A stretch of DNA of 64,000 nucleotides from Nocardia niigatensis NBRC 100131 (GTDB lineage: Bacteria > Actinomycetota > Actinomycetes > Mycobacteriales > Mycobacteriaceae): positions 62,001 through 126,000 of the forward strand of contig NZ_BAGC01000113.1 in the NCBI RefSeq assembly GCF_000308655.1. Direction: 5' to 3'. The notes under the pieces are model-generated. The model worked only from the letters and a program-made list of their open reading frames with translations. It ran no database searches and was not told the origin of the DNA. The stretch's first letter is position 1, and every line of letters starts with the position of its first letter. Shown here piece after piece: positions 57,497 through 64,000 of the stretch. Made by a program: the position numbers and the translations under genes.

Positions 57497-59053
57497 ATGT
57501 CCTCCAATCGTTTTCCCCTCGCCTTACCGCTGAACCGGCGCGGATTCCTAGCGCTCGGAGCGGGCGCCGCGGCGGCCGCGACACTGGCCGCGTGCACGAA
57601 GAACACCACGGCCGCATCGACTCTCGTGCAGCCCGACTCCGACGCCGTCCGGGTCGCGGAGGCCGCGCGCCGCACCGCCGGGGCCACCGTCCGCGACGTG
57701 ACGCTGCGCGCCGAACCGACCACCGTCGACCTCGGTGGCGTGCAGGTGCCGACCTGGGCGTTCGGGGGCGCGGTGCCCGGACCCGAAATCCGCATCACCA
57801 AAGGCGATGTCGTACGCGCCCAGGTCACGAACGCGCTGCCCGCTCCGGCGACGGTGCACTGGCACGGTATCGCGCTGCGCAACGATATGGACGGCGTCCC
57901 CGGCGTCACCCAGCCGGCGATCGCGGCCGGAAGCAGCTTCGGCTACGAGTTCACCGCGCCGGACCCCGGCACCTACTTCTTCCATCCGCACGTCGGGGTG
58001 CAACTCGACCGGGGCCTGTACGCGCCGCTCATCGTCGAGGATCCCGCCGACGGCCGCGACTACGACACCGAAGCGATTGTGGTGCTCGACGATTGGCTCG
58101 ACGGCGTCAATGGCCGCGACCCGGACAAGGAGCTGCAAGCCCTGCGCGACAAGGGCATGACGGGCATGAACATGGGCGGCATGCCGGGCATGAACCACGC
58201 CGGAATGACCATGGGCTCCGGAATGTCCACGCCCGCAGACCCGAACGCGCCACTCGGCTCCGACACCGGCGACGTCACCTACCCGTACTTCCTGATCAAC
58301 GGCCGGTTGGGCAGCGACCCCGCCGTCTTCACCGCGCGACCGGGTCAGCGCATGCGGCTGCGGATCATCAATGCCGCCGCGGACGCCGCGTTCCGGATCG
58401 CCCTCGGCGGGCACCAGATGCGGGTCACGCACACGGACGGCTTCCCGGTCCAGCCGATCACGACAGCGAGCCTGCTCATCGGCATGGGCGAACGCTACGA
58501 CGTCGTCGTCGAACTGGCGGACGGCGCCTTCCCGCTGATCGCCGCCGCAGAAGGCAGGACCGGCCGCGGCTTCGCGCTCATCCGCACCGGCGGCGGCACC
58601 CCACCCCCGGTCGACGTGCAACCGGCCGAACTCGCCGTCGCGCCATTGACGGCCGACCGCCTCACCGCCGCCGAACCGGTTCGCCTGCAAGCGAAGCGGC
58701 CCGACCGGACCCTCGACGTCACCCTCGGCTCCGACATGAGGAAGTACATCTGGACCCTCAACGGCAAGGCCTACCCCGACCACACCGCGCTCGATGTGAC
58801 CCAGGGCCAGCGGATCCGCTTGCGCTTCCGCAACCAGACCATGATGTTCCACCCCATGCACCTGCACGGCCACACCTTCCAGCTCGTCAACCGAGCCGGA
58901 TCCGGCCCCCGTAAGGACACGTCGATCGTGCTGCCCATGCAAACAGTCGAAGTCGACTTCGACGCCGACAACCCCGGCCAGTGGATGCTGCACTGCCACA
59001 ACGCCTACCACGGCGAAGCGGGAATGATGAGCATCCTCTCCTACGTGCGTTGA
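57497..59053 (+). CDS. multicopper oxidase
   Basis: The 518-aa protein has a Tat signal (LNRRGFLALGAGAAAAATLA then AC, possibly a lipobox) and all four copper-binding motifs: TVHWHGIAL, FFHPHVGVQL, FHPMHLHGHTFQL and MLHCHNAYHGEAGMM. A Met-rich insert (GMTGMNMGGMPGMNHAGMTM), like that of CueO, probably binds Cu(I). It should oxidise Cu(I) or phenolic substrates outside the membrane and protect from copper. It follows the DUF6153 gene by 96 bp and is probably controlled by the same copper site. Confidence 0.9.
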   Translation: MSSNRFPLALPLNRRGFLALGAGAAAAATLAACTKNTTAASTLVQPDSDAVRVAEAARRTAGATVRDVTLRAEPTTVDLGGVQVPTWAFGGAVPGPEIRITKGDVVRAQVTNALPAPATVHWHGIALRNDMDGVPGVTQPAIAAGSSFGYEFTAPDPGTYFFHPHVGVQLDRGLYAPLIVEDPADGRDYDTEAIVVLDDWLDGVNGRDPDKELQALRDKGMTGMNMGGMPGMNHAGMTMGSGMSTPADPNAPLGSDTGDVTYPYFLINGRLGSDPAVFTARPGQRMRLRIINAAADAAFRIALGGHQMRVTHTDGFPVQPITTASLLIGMGERYDVVVELADGAFPLIAAAEGRTGRGFALIRTGGGTPPPVDVQPAELAVAPLTADRLTAAEPVRLQAKRPDRTLDVTLGSDMRKYIWTLNGKAYPDHTALDVTQGQRIRLRFRNQTMMFHPMHLHGHTFQLVNRAGSGPRKDTSIVLPMQTVEVDFDADNPGQWMLHCHNAYHGEAGMMSILSYVR

Positions 59054-59060
59054 CCGTGTC

Positions 59061-59099
59061 CCGGCCCCTGCGCCGCCGTAGCGGCGGGGCAGGGGCCGG
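59061..59099. terminator. hairpin terminator after multicopper oxidase
   Basis: CCGGCCCCTGC (59061-59071) pairs with GCAGGGGCCGG (59089-59099), with an inner GCCGCCG/CGGCGG stem. It lies just after the oxidase stop and before the convergent SRPBCC gene. Confidence 0.7.
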
Positions 59100-59134
59100 C
59101 GTTGCCCGCCAGTACTCGGTCCGGAACGGACCGA

Positions 59135-59560
59135 TCAGGCCTTGCTGAGTCGGTCGGCCAGGACTGTGGCGCGTGCCAGTTGGACCTTGCGGGCCTGGCC
59201 GGAGGCGAAGGCCATGAGGCCGAAGGGGGTCCGGAGGCGGAGTTCGTCTTCGATGTGGGTCCCTTGCGGGGTGGTGGTGAGGTCGAAGCGGTAGGCCATG
59301 TGCACCCCACCAGGGCTGTCGACCTCACCCCAGACGGCCTTGCCGGGCGCCCCGAGAAGGGACACTCGGATGCGGTTGTCGTATTTCAGGCCGAGGAGCC
59401 GGAACCGTTCGACCGCCACGTAGGAGTCGTCCCGCACGTCCTCGACGGCCACGACCAGCGGCGACAGGCCGATGTAGTTCTCGGGCCGAATCAGATGCTC
59501 ATAGACCGCTTCCACGGGCGCGGGGACGGTGAACGCGTTACGGAGAATCTTGTCCGGCAT
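59135..59560 (-). CDS. SRPBCC/polyketide cyclase-like protein
   Basis: The 141-aa protein has the START/SRPBCC pattern: the opening RNAFTVPAPVEAVYEHLIRP, the middle strands (VAVERFRLLGLKYDNRIRVS) and the final helix ASGQARKVQLARATVLADRL. It would bind a hydrophobic ligand in a deep cavity. No enzymatic residues can be claimed. Confidence 0.8.
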   Translation of the reverse strand: MPDKILRNAFTVPAPVEAVYEHLIRPENYIGLSPLVVAVEDVRDDSYVAVERFRLLGLKYDNRIRVSLLGAPGKAVWGEVDSPGGVHMAYRFDLTTTPQGTHIEDELRLRTPFGLMAFASGQARKVQLARATVLADRLSKA

Positions 59561-59670
59561 TCCCGAACCTTAGCGGTCAGGCTGACGGTGGGCTCGGCGA
59601 CCACGGGCTGATCCCGGCATGATCTGAAAATGGCTGCTCGGCAGCAGGTTTCGACTCGCCACGGTCACGG

Positions 59671-59994
59671 TCAACTCCCGCTGTCCCCGAACCGGTTTCG
59701 AATCACGACCCGCTCCGACCTCTCCTCGGCGCGGAGCATCACCATTGCCCGGGTCAAAGTCGGAGCGAACAGCTCGTCCTCACCCCGCTCGATCATCCGC
59801 TCGACCGCGGCATTGATCTCCCTCGCCGCGGCTACGAGAGCCTGCGCCGAATGCCGATACGAACTGGTAGGAATCCGCCCCGGCTCCCGAGACGGATTCA
59901 TCCTCCCCAGCAGATCGACCGCCCGCAGCAGATAGTGCGCCAGCTCTTTCTCCGCAGCCGTCAATCCAGGTAGACGCTCAGGTGTTGAAGCCAC
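59671..59994 (-). CDS. hypothetical helical protein (107 aa)
   Basis: From GTG 59994, behind GAAGGG, the 107-aa protein is mostly helical (LTAAEKELAHYLLRAVDLLG and ALVAAAREINAAVERMIERG) without Cys or signal. It looks real by composition but has no recognised family. The 60.0-60.2 kb region upstream is A/T-richer and non-coding. Confidence 0.5.
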   Translation of the reverse strand: MASTPERLPGLTAAEKELAHYLLRAVDLLGRMNPSREPGRIPTSSYRHSAQALVAAAREINAAVERMIERGEDELFAPTLTRAMVMLRAEERSERVVIRNRFGDSGS

Positions 59995-60228
59995 CGCGAT
60001 CGATCCCTTCGGCGTTCTCGATACCCCAGCGCGACGATACGCTCACCGATCGGTACCGCCCACCGCTGTGCCAGGTCCGCTGACGTTGGTCCTTCGGTCC
60101 TGAATCGATTGTCGCCAAAGGGATTTGTTCTGCATGTTCTTGTGGGAATGGATAAGTCGTCCAAGGATGTTCGGGTGGGGTTGGGTGGGATGGACATTGG
60201 AGTGAGGGGGGAACTTGCTTAGTGTTCG

Positions 60229-61149
60229 GTGGCAGCTGGGTTGTCTGGATACCTGGATGTGGGAAAGCAAGGAATCGTTTTGAATGAGATCATGAGTGCT
60301 GAGAAAGTTGATGAGCTGGATTTCGGGTATGGGTCCGGCAATCGGCTGGAGATGGCTGATGGGGCGGTGCTGTACTACGAGCAGTACGGGGCCGAATCGG
60401 GGCGGGACCTGGTGTTTCTGAACAACTACTTCATTGTTGCGCCGCTGTGGAAGAATTTCAGCGCGGAGTTGGCGAAGCAGTATCGGGTGGTGGCCTACGA
60501 TCTGCGTAATCAGGGGGAATCTACCGCGTACGAAGAGGTTTCGTACGACTCGCATCTCGAGGACTTGCGGACACTGATCACCGAGCTCGGGGTCGAACGT
60601 CCGATCCTGGTCGCGACTTCGGACTCCACCCTGCTGGCCAGGGAGTTCGCGCTGCGTTACCCCGAGATGGTCGGGGGTCTGGCCTTGTTCGGGCCGGTGT
60701 TCAACGCGGTCGGGGGTCGTCGCCGTAAGAGGCTCATGCAATCCTGGCGGACCGGGCTCACCGAAGTGGGATTCACCTATCTGTACGACATCGTCTATCC
60801 GCTCATCTATTCGCACTACACCACCGAATACGGTGGCAGCGCGGCCTATCTCGCGCTGAAAGAGCGGTATATGACGCACTGCCGGCACGAGCAGCTCATC
60901 GCCAACTTGAGTGCCGCGCTGACCGTGGACGACGATCCCGCCCGCCTGCGCGAACTGCGGTGCCCGGTATTGCTGGCGGCGGGTGAACACGATTTCCAGG
61001 CCACTCCGCCGATGCTGCGCGAGCTCGCCGAACTTATTCCGGATGCGCGCGTGGAAACGATTCCCACGGCGGGGCACGCCGTATTCTTCGAGACGACAGC
61101 CGAATTCGAGGCGACGATCGCCCGATTCGTCGAGTCGATCCGAGACTGA
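60229..61149 (+). CDS. alpha/beta hydrolase
   Basis: A 306-aa alpha/beta hydrolase-fold protein (GTG 60229; TTG 60280 behind AAGGA or ATG 60292 are alternatives). It includes QYRVVAYDLRNQGESTAYEE, the acid-containing GEHDFQATPPM and the terminal His IPTAGHAVFFET. The nucleophile elbow reads VATSDSTLLAREFALR; S-D-S-T instead of GxSxG, so Ser may be in an atypical elbow. Other members of the group with this elbow act as thioesterase-like or non-hydrolytic enzymes. It heads the operon with the adenylating enzyme and carrier protein. Confidence 0.78.
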   Translation: MAAGLSGYLDVGKQGIVLNEIMSAEKVDELDFGYGSGNRLEMADGAVLYYEQYGAESGRDLVFLNNYFIVAPLWKNFSAELAKQYRVVAYDLRNQGESTAYEEVSYDSHLEDLRTLITELGVERPILVATSDSTLLAREFALRYPEMVGGLALFGPVFNAVGGRRRKRLMQSWRTGLTEVGFTYLYDIVYPLIYSHYTTEYGGSAAYLALKERYMTHCRHEQLIANLSAALTVDDDPARLRELRCPVLLAAGEHDFQATPPMLRELAELIPDARVETIPTAGHAVFFETTAEFEATIARFVESIRD

Positions 61150-61158
61150 ACGCCTTCC

Positions 61159-62571
61159 ATGGATCCGATCAGTGATCTGCTGCAGCGCGCGGCGGAGAAA
61201 CACGGTGCTCGGATTGCGCTGTCCGACGGCGGCGACCAGAGCTGCACCTACGAGCAGCTGCCTCCCGCGGTGAGTGCCGCCGCGGCATGGTTGCGCCGCG
61301 AGATCCCGCGGGGACCATGCCTACTGCTGCCCGGGAACTCCGTCGACGACGTGGTCCTGATTCTCGGAGCCCTGGTCTCGGGGTTGGTGCCGATGATCGG
61401 CGACCGGGCCTGGAGCGACCACGAGGTCTCCGAAATCATCCGGTGCACAGGCGCGTCGGCCCTGGTCAGCGCCGACGCCACCGCCGACCGGCGCACTTTC
61501 GACAACGGCGAGGCGCGCGGCGTCGACCGGGTATCACCGTCCGCGGACACCGCCGACCTGAGCGGAGTACGATTCGGCCGATTCACCTCCGGAAGCTCTG
61601 GAACGCCCCGGTGTCTCGGCTTTCCGATCGACGCGATGCTCAACTCGGGCGAGGCCTGGCGCAGCGCCGCCGGCCTCACCGACGCGGACACCGTCGTGTG
61701 CCTGGCCTCCCTGAACAACGGTCTGGCCTTCAATACCTCACTGCTGCCGGTATTTCAGGCGGGAGCGCGTTTGGTATTGCCGAAGGTCAGGATGATTCCG
61801 TCCTCTTTGTCCAACGCCATCGCCTCCCTGTCGCCCACTGTGCTGGTGGCGTTCCCTTTCGTCTACGAATCCCTGATGGCCCGAAACCCGGTCCGATTCC
61901 GCACGATTCGACTCGCGGTGAGCTCAGCAGCCAGATTGCGGCCCGACACCGCCGAGCAGTGGCTCGATACGCAGGGAACCGGGATCTGCAACTACTACGG
62001 GCTGGCCGAGGTCGGCCCGGTGACCTTCAACAACGGCCGCGTCGACGCCTCACTGGGCCGCGCGCTGCCGGGCGTCGAGATCGAAGCCGAGGGGACGCAG
62101 GCGCATCCGGCGCGACTGCGGGTCCGTACACGCTCGATGGCCCTGCGCTACCTGGACGATCGGCAACCGGAATTCGCCGAGCGCATCGACGCCGACGGCT
62201 TCTTCCGTACCCAGGACAACGGCTACCTGGTCGACGGTGACCTGTTCGTCGCCGGTCGCGTGGACCAGATCGTGAACCTGGCCGGCCGCAAGATCGACCC
62301 TGGCGAAGTCGCACTGGTACTGCGCGCCCACCCGGCGGTGACCGAGGTGCTGGTGCGTGGTGAGGACACGGAGTCCGGTCCGGTCCTGTGCGCCTATGTC
62401 GAATCGGCGACGGCCTCGCGGCAGGAGCTCGTCGATCACTGCCGGAAGACACTCGCCCAGTTCAAGATTCCGCAGCACTGGTCGATTCGGCCCGCGCTGC
62501 CACGATCGTCGGCCGGCAAGGTGCTGGCCGGCCGTCTGAGCATGAAAGGGATGGCCACACATGACGCCTGA
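61159..62571 (+). CDS. AMP-binding (adenylate-forming) enzyme
   Basis: The 470-aa protein is an ANL-superfamily adenylating enzyme: P-loop-like SGSSGTPRCLGF (about residue 145), the NYYGLAEVGPVTF motif, FRTQDNGYLVDGDLFVAGR, and the C-terminal lysine in PRSSAGKVLAGRLS. It should load an acid or amino acid onto the carrier protein encoded next (its stop is 11 bp beyond that gene's start). The substrate cannot be read, but the sequence is shorter than NRPS A-domains and acyl-CoA ligases of fatty acids. Confidence 0.87.
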   Translation: MDPISDLLQRAAEKHGARIALSDGGDQSCTYEQLPPAVSAAAAWLRREIPRGPCLLLPGNSVDDVVLILGALVSGLVPMIGDRAWSDHEVSEIIRCTGASALVSADATADRRTFDNGEARGVDRVSPSADTADLSGVRFGRFTSGSSGTPRCLGFPIDAMLNSGEAWRSAAGLTDADTVVCLASLNNGLAFNTSLLPVFQAGARLVLPKVRMIPSSLSNAIASLSPTVLVAFPFVYESLMARNPVRFRTIRLAVSSAARLRPDTAEQWLDTQGTGICNYYGLAEVGPVTFNNGRVDASLGRALPGVEIEAEGTQAHPARLRVRTRSMALRYLDDRQPEFAERIDADGFFRTQDNGYLVDGDLFVAGRVDQIVNLAGRKIDPGEVALVLRAHPAVTEVLVRGEDTESGPVLCAYVESATASRQELVDHCRKTLAQFKIPQHWSIRPALPRSSAGKVLAGRLSMKGMATHDA

Positions 62572-62815
62572 GGAAGTACTGGAGAGCCTGATCGCGATCG
62601 TTGCCGAGGAGGGCCAGGTCGAGCCCGCGCAGATCGGCTTCGGTCCGGGGTCGCTGCGAGATCTCGGGTTGAGCTCCCTGACGCATCTGCGCATCCTCGT
62701 CGCCATCGAGGACGCGTTCGGCATCGAATGGGACGACAATGTGGACGAGACGATCCTCAGTGATTTGCACGCCATGCGCGATCACCTGGTCGGACTGCTC
62801 GGCGCCCATGCCTGA
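62561..62815 (+). CDS. acyl/peptidyl carrier protein
   Basis: An 84-aa free-standing carrier protein. The phosphopantetheine site lies in LRDLGLSSLTHLRILVAIED; the usual DSL is SSL here, with Ser 39 in the modified position. The helix IEDAFGIEWDD and LSDLHAMRDHLVGL complete the four-helix bundle. It is co-translated between the adenylating enzyme and the aldolase-fold protein (8-bp overlap with the latter). It most likely carries the activated substrate for the following enzymes. Confidence 0.88.
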   Translation: MTPEEVLESLIAIVAEEGQVEPAQIGFGPGSLRDLGLSSLTHLRILVAIEDAFGIEWDDNVDETILSDLHAMRDHLVGLLGAHA

Positions 62816-63572
62816 GCCGGTCGATCGTCAGCCGTGCACGCCCGCTGAACGGACCCTCGCGCGAAACCTGGCGCTCGGCAGCCGCCGTCTCTCGGCCGCG
62901 GGACACGACGATTTCAACCAGGGCCAGATCTCGGCCCGGCTGCCGCGCTCGAGCCGGTTTCTCATCAAGAGCGCACTGTGCGGCTTCAGTGAGGCCAGGC
63001 CCGGGGACATGATCTTCGCCGATGTCGACCACGAGCGGCCGGCCGATCCCATGGCGCCACCGGAACTGCCATTGCATCAGGCGATCTACGCGGCCCGTCC
63101 GGATGTGGGCGCGATCGTGCACAGCCACGCCCCGAACACGCTCGTGTTCGGGGCCCTGGAGGCCGAACTGCGGGCGGTGTCGCACGACGCCGCCCCGTTC
63201 GTCCAGCGCTGTCCGCGATTCACCCTGACCAGCAACACCATTCTGGACTTCGAGACCGGCGCCGCCGTAGCCGCCGAACTCGGCGGCAACGACGCGGTGT
63301 TGCTGCGCAATCACGGCGGAGTCATCGCGGGGCGCACCCTGCGGCATGCCGTGGTGGCCGCACAGCTGCTGGAACGCGCCTGTGACCTCCAACTGCGCGC
63401 GATGGCCGCGGGAGTGCCGTTCTCGCACTCCTCCCCAGCCGACATCGAAGCCAAACGCGCCTTCATCTACAGCGATACCGCGGTCAAGAGCTACTGGGAC
63501 TATTGCGTGCGGGAGATCCGCGTGACCATGCCCGAAGTCGCGAGCTGGGACGATCCGGCGGACGCCGGATGA
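62808..63572 (+). CDS. class II aldolase/adducin family protein
   Basis: The 254-aa protein from ATG 62808 has the class II aldolase/adducin fold. The catalytic acid lies in PELPLHQAIY, zinc-binding His residues in GAIVHSHAPNTLVFG and LLRNHGGVIAG, and the N-terminal helix is DDFNQGQISARLP. Known members perform retro-aldol, epimerase, dehydratase or decarboxylase steps with Zn. In an operon with a carrier protein it may act on a carrier-bound or released intermediate. It overlaps the next gene by 4 bp (ATGA). Confidence 0.85.
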   Translation: MPEPVDRQPCTPAERTLARNLALGSRRLSAAGHDDFNQGQISARLPRSSRFLIKSALCGFSEARPGDMIFADVDHERPADPMAPPELPLHQAIYAARPDVGAIVHSHAPNTLVFGALEAELRAVSHDAAPFVQRCPRFTLTSNTILDFETGAAVAAELGGNDAVLLRNHGGVIAGRTLRHAVVAAQLLERACDLQLRAMAAGVPFSHSSPADIEAKRAFIYSDTAVKSYWDYCVREIRVTMPEVASWDDPADAG

Positions 63573-64000
63573 TCCGGCTCGAACAGGTCCTCGCGCGCCA
63601 GCACCTCACCGCCTCCACGTCACGAGTCCGCCCGCGCTTCAAGGAAATCGGTTCGGTGTGCGTGCGCGGACCCCTCCTCGATCACGACCGCGAAGCCGGA
63701 TTGTGCCAGGTGCAGGCGGTGCTGGAAGCCGCCTACGGATACCGCGCGGTGGAGGGTGGCCGGCTGCGCCGCCACGCGCCCTCGGCGGGCGGGCTCTACC
63801 CGACCGAAGTGCTGTGCGTGGCATGGTGTTCGAGCGGCTGGACGGTACTCGGCTACGACTTCCGGGTCGGCCGATTCCGGGAGTTCCCCGCCGACGCCGA
63901 TGCGCTGGCCGCACAGTGCGGGCTGGTGCCCGGCCGGGCCGCACTGGTGCTGACCAGCACACTCTGGCGGACGGTGCAGCGCTACGGCTATCGCGGCTAC
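63569..64000 (+). CDS. SagB/ThcOx-like FMN oxidoreductase, 3' partial
   Basis: The frame from ATG 63569 runs off the window after 144 residues. LRRHAPSAGGLYPTEV is the signature of the nitroreductase-fold SagB/McbC dehydrogenases that oxidise azolines to azoles on peptides, and of stand-alone ThcOx-like enzymes in NRPS-type pathways. GPLLDHDREAGLCQVQAVLE precedes it. It is coupled to the aldolase-fold gene by an ATGA overlap. The substrate may be a carrier-bound heterocycle or alpha-amino acyl group. Confidence 0.75.
   Translation, partial: MIRLEQVLARQHLTASTSRVRPRFKEIGSVCVRGPLLDHDREAGLCQVQAVLEAAYGYRAVEGGRLRRHAPSAGGLYPTEVLCVAWCSSGWTVLGYDFRVGRFREFPADADALAAQCGLVPGRAALVLTSTLWRTVQRYGYRGY

Noticed and set aside
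58150..58240. Short sequence repeats that might be a separate repeat element
   Set aside because: They encode the Met-rich copper-binding insert of the multicopper oxidase; the repetition comes from repeated Met-Gly codons.
59961..60197. 78-aa minus-strand ORF upstream of the hydrolase
   Set aside because: It has no ribosome-binding site, overlaps the better-supported 107-aa gene and has a biased, unstructured composition.
1..64000. CRISPR arrays, tRNA or rRNA genes, insertion sequences
   Set aside because: I looked for regularly spaced repeats, cloverleaf-like sequences with the TTCGAATC arm and transposase motifs, and recognised none.

Overview
The window looks like a mycolic-acid actinomycete, most probably Nocardia or a close relative. 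The evidence is high GC with strong third-position bias, an EspR-like regulator, a secreted Ag85-type esterase, an Rv1733c-like membrane protein, a SigF-type sigma factor with its partner-like proteins, a match to the KstR steroid box, and an HTH-DUF5753/DUF397 gene pair. No tRNA, rRNA, CRISPR array or insertion sequence was recognised.

Layout. (1) 1 to about 6980 is an accessory island. It holds small unknown genes, an HK97-type prohead protease and major capsid protein with no terminase, portal or tail gene in view, several long perfect inverted repeats between genes, a 90-bp imperfect direct repeat, a two-gene small-ORF operon, and an HTH-DUF5753/DUF397 pair. It ends inside a truncated Sir2 deacetylase reading frame, which is probably the integration point. 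(2) 7.2-23.4 kb is core-like metabolism: SDR enzymes, a PLP-dependent ACC deaminase/D-cysteine desulfhydrase-like enzyme, an FAD oxidoreductase, a TetR-P450 divergon with tandem operators, a steroid 5-alpha-reductase-like membrane protein behind a KstR box, a PAS-GGDEF protein, a methyltransferase, an M50 protease, a degenerate receiver, a LysR remnant, a NUDIX hydrolase, and a MenD fragment-isochorismate synthase-thiolase operon. (3) 23.8-52.5 kb reads as a general-stress region. It carries a STAS protein, PAS-ANTAR, an RsbW-like kinase, Kup, KatE-type catalase, CsbD, a GCS2 ligase, DUF6131, DUF6328, the sigma factor, a DoxX-repeat protein, a HesB-like protein with aconitase, flavin reductase, PfpI and other small proteins. 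Many of these have a promoter-like GTTT-N15-GGGTAT motif just upstream, the SigF-type consensus. (4) 52.5-60 kb holds GH15, an EspR-like regulator, a nitroreductase, the Ag85-like esterase, and a DUF6153-multicopper oxidase pair behind a CsoR-like palindrome. (5) 60.2-64 kb is a tightly coupled small biosynthetic operon that runs off the right end: alpha/beta hydrolase, adenylating enzyme, carrier protein, class II aldolase fold protein, and a SagB/ThcOx-like FMN enzyme.

Decay is frequent. Remnants of sir2, lysR, menD, a GAF gene, a CtpI-like P-type ATPase and a HAD hydrolase are each broken by deletion or frameshift. The most promising leads are the capsid-carrying satellite-like island with its structured intergenic regions, the SigF-type promoter set, and the incomplete carrier-protein operon at the right end.
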